DNA from: Hirudo medicinalis
Lineage: Eukaryota > Annelida > Clitellata > Hirudinida > Hirudinidae
Direction of reading: 5' to 3'
Length of the DNA: 11,981 nucleotides
NCBI GenBank assembly: GCA_011800805.1
Contig: MPNW01000517.1
Location: forward strand, 51,717-63,697
Shown: positions 7,101 through 11,981 of the stretch, piece after piece
Layout of the letters: every line of letters begins with the position of its first letter
How positions within the stretch are numbered: the stretch's first letter is position 1
Notes under the pieces: generated by a model
What the model was told of the DNA's origin: nothing
The model's database searches: none
The model's input: only the letters and a program-made list of their open reading frames with translations
Program-made: the position numbers and the translations under genes

Positions 7101-10100
7101 CAAGTCGCCGGTGGAGTTGGTCTGGAGAATGTCGAAGATGAGACCCTTCAACTTGTCCACGTCGCCTGAAACGTCGCATTAGCCGATTCTAATTTGATCA
7201 ACGAGCATTGTAATCGATGAGTAGTTTAATTGATTATTATTTAACGTTAATTAGTGGTTAAGTGGTTAATGGACGACGAAATGCCAATTAATTTGCAATT
7301 AACGGCCGACGAACATTTGAACTTCGTGATTCGTTCCGAGAATCGCTCGATTTCGGTCGTGTTTCCCTCTTCCTCCTCCTCCTCGTCAGAACAGTACTTG
7401 CTGAAGTTGGACGAACAAATTAGATTAAATCTGATAATTTATTGAAATGTTGGACGAACAAATTAGATTAAATCTGATAATTTATTGAAATGTTGGACGA
7501 ACAAATTAGATTAAATCTGATAATTTATTGAAATCGCAAAAACAATGACAATGATATGACAATTCTAATCGAGTTGATTCTAATCATCTTTCCTTACATT
7601 GTATCTCAGAAGATCATGAACTGAAGAAGATCATTGAGCAATTGATGAATGGAAATCAAGTCAAGAGTCAAATCAATCACCTGTCGTCGAGAATGACGTC
7701 CGTGTCGTGGATGGTGAAGAAGATCTCGGCTGGGGAGAACGAATTGCATTATGAACATTTGTTGGAATAACTACTAATAATAGATTAATAATAATAATAA
7801 TAATAAACACACAGATAATGTTAATAATAATAAATGGTTTTATGTAGTGCCAGTTCTTACAGTCAACAGATCCTGTGATCTTCATCTCCTTGAAGCCATC
7901 CTTAACCTCGTCATAGAGGACCACACAGAGACTGAACCGACATTTAATAACCAATGTTATATTGATTAGCATCAGAGTTAACTCAATATTATCAACTCAC
8001 AAATAAACAATACCTCGAAATTAATAACTAAAAGTGAAAAACTTTTTTTTCTACAAAAATGATCCAGTATAATAACAACAACAACAACAATAATAATAAT
8101 AAAATTGTAAGTGATCTAATATGCACCTGAACTCTGTTCCCTGTATGGGCTCATAGCGATAAGTCCTCCTCTTGATGTTGACGTGGTGCTCGTCGAGCAG
8201 GTCGTCGTAGTCGTCGACACTCAACTCCCCCTTCTCTCCATCGATCATCTTCCTGCGGACCTGAGGAAGGTTCGTCAAATTTTCATTTTATACGTCCTCC
8301 TTGTACAAGTTTAATTGTCAATTAATAATTGTCACCACCGTCATAATCATAACCATCGTCATCATCACCACCATCGTTATTTTCATTACCATGATCATGA
8401 TCATCATAACCATCATCATGATCATCATCAAACCATCATCTCAGTAATATTCCAGAAATTGCATTTCAAAGGGAACAGAAAAATGGACAAAAAAATTGAA
8501 CGACAACAAATTATTTATTACAAGGAGAAATCTAAACATGAATAATGATTCTTTTATTTGAATATTCATGGAAAGCTTGTAAGCGTTGCTATTGGACGGA
8601 GTTGAAAGCTCACCTCTTCCATGTTGACGTCTGCCTCCAGATCGAGGATGTCCACATTCAAGAATTCTTCCCTCTGTTTGTCGAGAGTTTTAAAATATAA
8701 TTATATGGACATCACTCGAACAATCATTCACACCAAATGGACCCTACCAAAACAATCGATTGCATTAAATGGACCCTACCATGTCGAGGAGACGAGGGTG
8801 GTACAAGACGTAGCCTTGTGAGTTGATGATGAAGAAGTAGCCGTACTCTCCGAGCTGGTGAAGTTATTTTGAGGTTAAAATAGTTTGTTTGCACTAACAA
8901 GAACATTTAAATGCAAATAAATTAGCATAACAAATAGGTTTATTATTTTTATAAACACATGATTATTTTGATTGTCATTGTTATTATTATCATTGTTGCT
9001 GTTATTAATATTATTATTATTTTCATTGTTATTATTATTTTTAGTATTATTAAATAACTTCAACTTCAACCTCGTAGGGCAGAGAGTTGATGAACTGTCT
9101 GACTGGAAGGTCAATTCCAAGAACTCCAAGGATCGTCTTGTTGCTCTCCTAAGGTCAGAAGATGTTGCAGAGATCACATTATTCTCTATTACTATTATTA
9201 TTATAATAATTATTATTATTACCATTATTATTACTATTATTATTATTATACTGTTTATTTATTCTTATATTATGACAAAAGTGCTGAGATTACATTATTC
9301 TCTATTATTATTATTGTTGTTGTTATTATTATTATTATTATTACACTGCTTATTTATTCTTAATGGATCCATCATGCTATCGCTGTTATGATTATGATTA
9401 TCATTATTGCATTCCATACGTTTGACAAGTGGTACAGCAGTATTGATGTGCAAGAGGGTGATAAACGTTAACATCTCTTCAAAGTGGTCCTTAAAAAAGA
9501 ACTTCAATGAACTTTCGAGGTGTGAAATCACGAAATTCATCTCAAAGAGCATCTCACCAGGTCCTCGGAGGACTTGTTGAAGAGTGGCGCAGTGACTGAA
9601 ACCACTAGCTCGTCATTCTGAAGAATATACAAACAATAATAATACTCATCATCATCATCCTCGTCAACAAAACCATCACTATCAACATCCTCTTAAAAGC
9701 ACCACTGTTGATAAAACTCCACGGCAACAGACCAGGTAGTCCAAGCTGGCACTTGTCCAGGTCAGAGCATTTGTCAGGTTGGCTTTCGACTCGGACAGAA
9801 ACCTGATGTAATCCTGATATAGGATATTTTGAGTTGATCGACAATAAATCACTTAACCTTACACGAACAATATTTTTAATCTCAAACACATTGATTATTA
9901 TTATTTATCAACTAAATTCACATAAATTTCCATCCGTCTCGGATATTACAACTAGAGAAAATTTCAAGTTGTCTTAGTGTTCCTCACGTTCATTTTTTAA
10001 ACAAAGTGACGTGCTGAGTAGCTTTATAATAACAAAACAAAAAAATACATTAATATATTAATAATAAATAATATTTTAATAAAAAATATAATATAATATA

Positions 10101-11981
10101 TAATAGAAAGAACGTTTGCCTGAGTTTTTGATCGTATGGCGACAATGGACGGTATCTGATAAAATTCGCCTGAAAGCAAAAGAATCAATGGGAATCAATA
10201 AATCCCTCGTCATAGGGGATCGTTGCAACTATTTATTATGAGTGTTTTGAAGCCCGGCCCTTTTGAAGAAGAAACTCGAAAGCTTTACCTCTGCTCTTCT
10301 CGGCTATCCACTTGATGGCCGGTGCGTCCGTGGATATGGGGCCGATCAGATAGGTGAAAATCCTAATCTGATTTAAAACGACAAGCACGACAGATAGAAG
10401 CGAGCTTCGAGCAGACGAGATTCGATAGTAAAGTTGACTTTTGTAGTCAACAACATTGTTATTAATAAATAATAAACAAATAATCAATTAATATTATGCA
10501 AACTATTTCATTATTGCACGACACCTTCTGCAGGCTGTTGTACTTTCTCAGGACTTCCCTCGGCTTTTCGTTGCCCCCGTCCGTGAGCAGCATGATCATC
10601 TGGTTGCAGTGGGAGCCCGAGAAACCCTCGCTGACATTGGAGGTGATCTGAAAGATTTGTGCCATTATTATGCTAATCAGTAAGTCAATGTCATGCCAAT
10701 GCCATCAAGTCCAAAACGTGGATGACTCCCGTCTCACATTTTCGAAGAAAGCAAAGGAAGCTTCGAGAGCCTTGGAAAAATTGGCAATTCCCGTGGAGAT
10801 GATCTTCTTCGTGTAGTCCAAGGCCACCTGATCGGGGACAATTTGATTGGTTGGATTAAACTGTCACTCATTCGTCATTGCTAGGAGAATTGATCTACTG
10901 CACAGATATTATTGAAATAGATATGATGATGATGATGGTGGTGGTAATGATGATGATGATGATAATCTCAGGATGTTGACAATGTATGTGAAGCTAGCCA
11001 ATCAAAATGTCGATCATGATAATAGCTAAAGGAATATTTATTTAATTATTATTAAAAAATGATGATGATAATTATTATTATTATTATTATTGTTATTTAG
11101 CTCAGAGAATGTTAGCAATGATGAATTGAAAAGCTTGAAAGTGTCAGCATCATTATGAAGCATTTATTGGAATAAGTTTTTCAGATAATTAAGATTAAGC
11201 TATTATAATATTTGTTCACAATTACGGGCCCAGCTGACCTGCTTGTTCCTGAAAGTGGCTTTGACGAAGGACGAGAAGCATGGGGGCCGATTCATCTCGT
11301 TCGTCTCCTGGGGAAACTGAGGGGCGCGCAATTATTGACGTAAATTATAATTAATTATAACAACAATATTATATTCGACAGGTGACATAATAATTGCAAT
11401 AACAAGATCAATGCATTTGAGTGAGCCGACCAATTCTGATAAATAACATAAAGATGGAATCAACTGACAATCAACATCCATAACAATAATGATCAATCGA
11501 TTGTCCGACCAATCAATAAATCAACCAACTGATCAATCAACCAACCAACCAACTGATCAATCAATCAACCAACCAACCAATCAACCAACTAATCAATTTG
11601 CTATTAATGCTCACAGTAAGTATGTTTATCTGGTCATTTTCATTCAGAGTTTCGAGCAGAGACCTTGTTATGTGCTTCATCAAGGCCAGTGCCTGACCCT
11701 GTGAGCTTCCACTACTGCAAGGTGGATGGTTGAAGAAAAGATGAAAAAAATCATTTACTGTGACCACATAATCACATTCCTAACTATTTCCTAACTATTC
11801 ACTAACCTATCAATCAGAATCAGCATATCCTTTGGAAGGCTCATCCCTTGCACGAACCTTGGAAAAGTAACAGTCAAGAGAGTCATATCATTCCTAGCAT
11901 TGAAAAGTTCAAAGTTCACACACCATGACCTCCTCCTGACATCATATAGGTCAATGTCTTCACCCTCTTTGTCCTTGTACC
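3398..11981 (-). CDS. CACNA2D: Voltage-gated calcium channel alpha2delta subunit (29 exons in window, 5' partial)
   Basis: Extracellular, glycosylated auxiliary subunit that promotes surface delivery and gating of Cav1/Cav2 channels. Starting at the right edge, 29 exons join in one frame to 776 residues and a stop at 3398-3400. Recognisable blocks in order: DLYDVRRRSW, MIDAS motif DSSGS, LLTDGGN, RIFTYLIGP, YQIPSIVAIR, LVVSVTAPLFN, ILGVLGIDLPV, GYFFIINSQGYVLYHP, VDILDLEAD, RRKMIDGEKG, KYCSDEEE with GNTTEIE, LLDDGG, the SPKWVTSIFQ-like segment, FDCGNCTK and SCRC. The order matches the whole family downstream of the N-terminus. Details such as YQIPSI, MIDG and the RRR triplet favour the alpha2delta-1/-2 side over -3. 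Many N-x-S/T sequons fit secretion. The first exons and signal peptide lie off the right edge. Exon limits are by homology plus phase and not by transcripts; the last exons are uncertain. Confidence 0.94.
4099..4274. repeat. (TAA)n/(CAA)n microsatellite in an alpha2delta intron
   Basis: About 175 bp of almost pure AAT/AAC trinucleotides with interruptions, inside the intron 4061-4402. It generates spurious poly-Asn, poly-Ile and poly-Leu open frames on both strands. Confidence 0.95.
4486..4569. repeat. 28-bp minisatellite, three exact copies
   Basis: The unit starting GATAGATGGTGATGATGATT is repeated at 4486-4513, 4514-4541 and 4542-4569, followed by a degenerate GATTATGATTATG tail. It lies in the alpha2delta intron 4433-4722. 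Confidence 0.95.
4915..5169. repeat. Perfect 127-bp direct duplication flanking one N
   Basis: Bases 4915-5041 recur unchanged at 5043-5169; the only base between them is the N at 5042. Each copy includes a whole candidate alpha2delta exon with its acceptor (CACATTTCCAG on -). A perfect repeat meeting at an undetermined base is the usual sign of contig ends that overlap but were not merged, so it is probably a single-copy sequence in the genome. A recent real tandem duplication is possible. Confidence 0.9.
5664..6975 (-). other. alpha2delta exons 19-22 of window
   Basis: Exons: 6910-6975, 6670-6758, 6398-6475 and 5664-5818. Blocks: NMFRLYPQNSSEYLLP with FVTVYDK (family ITRVYP...SFYKRSLDN), NETAVILLVEHRI (family GILVSTAVE), VIGGLVLEQWLQ (family AVVGVKLDLEAW) and YLLDDGGIIVSTN (family LIDDGGFLVLSN). 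The cysteines usually found between the last two blocks are absent. The last exon could also end at 5703 at a second in-frame donor. Confidence 0.88.
5906..6014. mobile_element. Foldback element with 27-bp inverted arms (MITE- or Penelope-LTR-like remnant)
   Basis: Arms 5906-5932 and 5988-6014 are inverted copies matching at 24 of 27 positions; the three differences would be G-U pairs in + strand RNA. The arm core contains CGAAACTGATCAGT. The 55-base spacer ends with CCGACGA and a GGCCTTATAAGGTC hairpin leading into GAAAC, which together resemble a hammerhead ribozyme core. It sits in the alpha2delta intron 5819-6397 and carries no ORF. Mobile origin is an inference. Confidence 0.5.
7406..7534. 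repeat. 43-bp minisatellite, three exact copies, next to an exon
   Basis: The unit starting GTTGGACGAACAAATTAGAT is repeated at 7406-7448, 7449-7491 and 7492-7534. It abuts the alpha2delta exon 7315-7400, so on - it makes up the branch-point and polypyrimidine zone just before that exon's acceptor. Confidence 0.95.
7786..7806. repeat. (AAT)n microsatellite
   Basis: Seven AAT-type units in the short intron between alpha2delta exons 7681-7729 and 7861-7931. Confidence 0.9.
8069..8104. repeat. (AAC)n/(AAT)n microsatellite
   Basis: Compound trinucleotide run about 25 bp from the 5' splice site of exon 8127-8260, on its intron side. Confidence 0.9.
8329..8443. repeat. CAT/ATC-rich simple repeat
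   Basis: Imperfect CAT trinucleotides fill part of the 353-bp intron 8261-8613. The + strand open frame rich in His here is a product of the repeat. The rest of the intron is AT-rich with nothing recognisable. Confidence 0.9.
8970..9052. repeat. (ATT)n microsatellite
   Basis: Interrupted ATT/GTT trinucleotides in the intron 8855-9070, ending about 20 bp from exon 9071-9148. Confidence 0.9.
9170..9362. repeat. Two diverged tandem copies of a microsatellite-containing segment
   Basis: Copy 1 (9170-9267) and copy 2 (9286-9362) share the same left border (GAGAT[C/T]ACATTATTCTC) and right border (A[T/C]ACTG[T/C]TTATTTATTC), with ATT runs of different length between. The whole unit duplicated, then drifted. 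It lies in the 409-bp intron 9149-9557. Confidence 0.85.
9634..9662. repeat. Short AAT/CAT repeat
   Basis: A brief run of AAT then CAT units in the intron 9618-9732 of the alpha2delta gene. Confidence 0.75.
9814..10113 (-). other. AT-rich alpha2delta intron without recognisable content
   Basis: Exactly 300 bp between exons 9733-9813 and 10114-10169. It includes a TA-rich stretch at about 10045-10106 and no supported exon, RNA gene or repeat unit. An acceptor-like ATTACATCAG inside the next exon was not chosen, because the upstream CTATATCAG (exon start 9813) gives the frame-compatible DYIRFLSES. Confidence 0.75.
10923..11098. repeat. GAT- and ATT-type microsatellites in a 411-bp intron
   Basis: GAT/GGT units occupy 10923-10966, and GAT followed by ATT units occupy 11060-11098, inside the intron 10828-11238. 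The remainder is AT-rich with nothing recognisable. Confidence 0.9.
11504..11597. repeat. (AACC/AATC)n tetranucleotide array
   Basis: Tandem CAAC/CAAT units with a higher-order pattern in which ACTGATCAATC recurs. It lies within the 298-bp intron 11317-11614, starting 18 bp from the 5' splice site of exon 11615-11714. On the transcribed (-) strand it reads as clustered GGTT units. Confidence 0.92.

Larger units (their letters stand above)
7084..9813 (-). other. alpha2delta exons 9-18 of window: Cache / VGCC_alpha2 region
   Basis: Exons: 9733-9813, 9558-9617, 9071-9148, 8780-8854, 8614-8673, 8127-8260, 7861-7931, 7681-7729, 7315-7400 and 7084-7165. The translated blocks ELVVSVTAPLFN, KTILGVLGIDLPV, GYFFIINSQGYVLYHP, FLNVDILDLEAD and RRKMIDGEKG reproduce the double-Cache fold region of the family. 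The following KYCSDEEEEEEGNTTEIERF matches the family's YC..(D)NNTEF segment with an added acidic run. Two junctions use weak donors (AAAT|GTTCGT at 7315 and GA|GTTCGT at 7084); the second could instead lie 4 bases on with a shifted acceptor. Confidence 0.88.
10114..11981 (-). other. alpha2delta exons 1-8 of window: arginine triplet and VWA domain
   Basis: Exons (- strand, right to left): 11924-11981, 11807-11857, 11615-11714, 11239-11316, 10738-10827, 10525-10647, 10289-10367 and 10114-10169. They encode LYDVRRRSW, then WFVQGMSLPKDMLILID joined across an intron to SSGSSQGQ. The MIDAS is complete: DxSxS at residues 35/37/39, a Thr in the ISTGIANF segment and Asp148 in LLTDGGN. A perfect MIDAS is known to be needed for alpha2delta trafficking activity. 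Cys139 in GSHCNQMIM sits at the position of the VWA cysteine that is disulfide-linked to delta in alpha2delta-1. The domain ends at YQIPSIVAIRSKTQ. Confidence 0.93.

Noticed and set aside
8315..8545. His-rich + strand open frame resembling a metal-binding peptide
   Set aside because: Translation of CAT repeats inside an alpha2delta intron; no conserved context.
8972..9391. 139-codon + strand open frame with hydrophobic runs
   Set aside because: Made of ATT repeats and the antisense of exon 9071-9148.
9605..9889. - strand frame VSVRVESQPDKCSD reading through 9733-9813 in another phase
   Set aside because: It would use the internal acceptor ATTACATCAG; the upstream acceptor CTATATCAG gives the family-like DYIRFLSES...ALTWTSASLDYL in the right phase.
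1..11981. tRNA, rRNA, CRISPR or prokaryotic operon structure
   Set aside because: None was seen on reading both strands; the split genes show this is animal nuclear DNA.

Overview
This is a piece of an animal (metazoan) nuclear genome, not a prokaryotic one. Coding sequence is split into short exons with GT..AG borders, introns are AT-rich, and microsatellites (mainly AAT, CAT and GATT types) are frequent. Both genes are bilaterian-type. The many short exons in the channel gene and the divergent tails of both proteins suggest an invertebrate, perhaps a lophotrochozoan. That placement is an inference with low confidence.

Two genes lie tail to tail. On the + strand, 1-2378 holds the 3' part of a PAR-3/Bazooka cell-polarity scaffold: four exons, 704 residues ending at a real stop. 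It contains the linker before PDZ2, PDZ2, PDZ3, the aPKC-site region, a 14-3-3-type site, a basic membrane-binding-like patch and a divergent Tyr/Cys-rich tail. The N-terminal oligomerisation domain and PDZ1 lie off the left edge.

On the - strand, 11981 down to about 3398 or 3003 holds most of a voltage-gated calcium channel alpha2delta subunit. I could assemble 29 exons by homology, and the reading frame stays consistent across every junction (776 residues to the first possible stop). It contains an arginine triplet, a von Willebrand A domain with a full MIDAS, the Cache/VGCC_alpha2 region, the delta-like C-terminal part with CGNC and CRC cysteine motifs, and a hydrophobic tail. The signal peptide and N-terminal exons lie off the right edge.

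The 2379-3002 interval holds the 3' untranslated region(s) and no supported gene. The introns of the alpha2delta gene carry microsatellites, a 28-bp and a 43-bp minisatellite, a foldback element with a hammerhead-like core, and a perfect 127-bp duplication around a single N that includes an exon and looks like an unmerged assembly overlap.

The two genes have no known joint function: one scaffolds apical polarity complexes, the other is an extracellular channel subunit. I found no novel multi-gene system. The points worth a second look are in alpha2delta splicing (duplicated 5' splice sites, 29-30 nt exons, uncertain last exons), the lost cysteine cluster, the foldback element and the assembly duplication.
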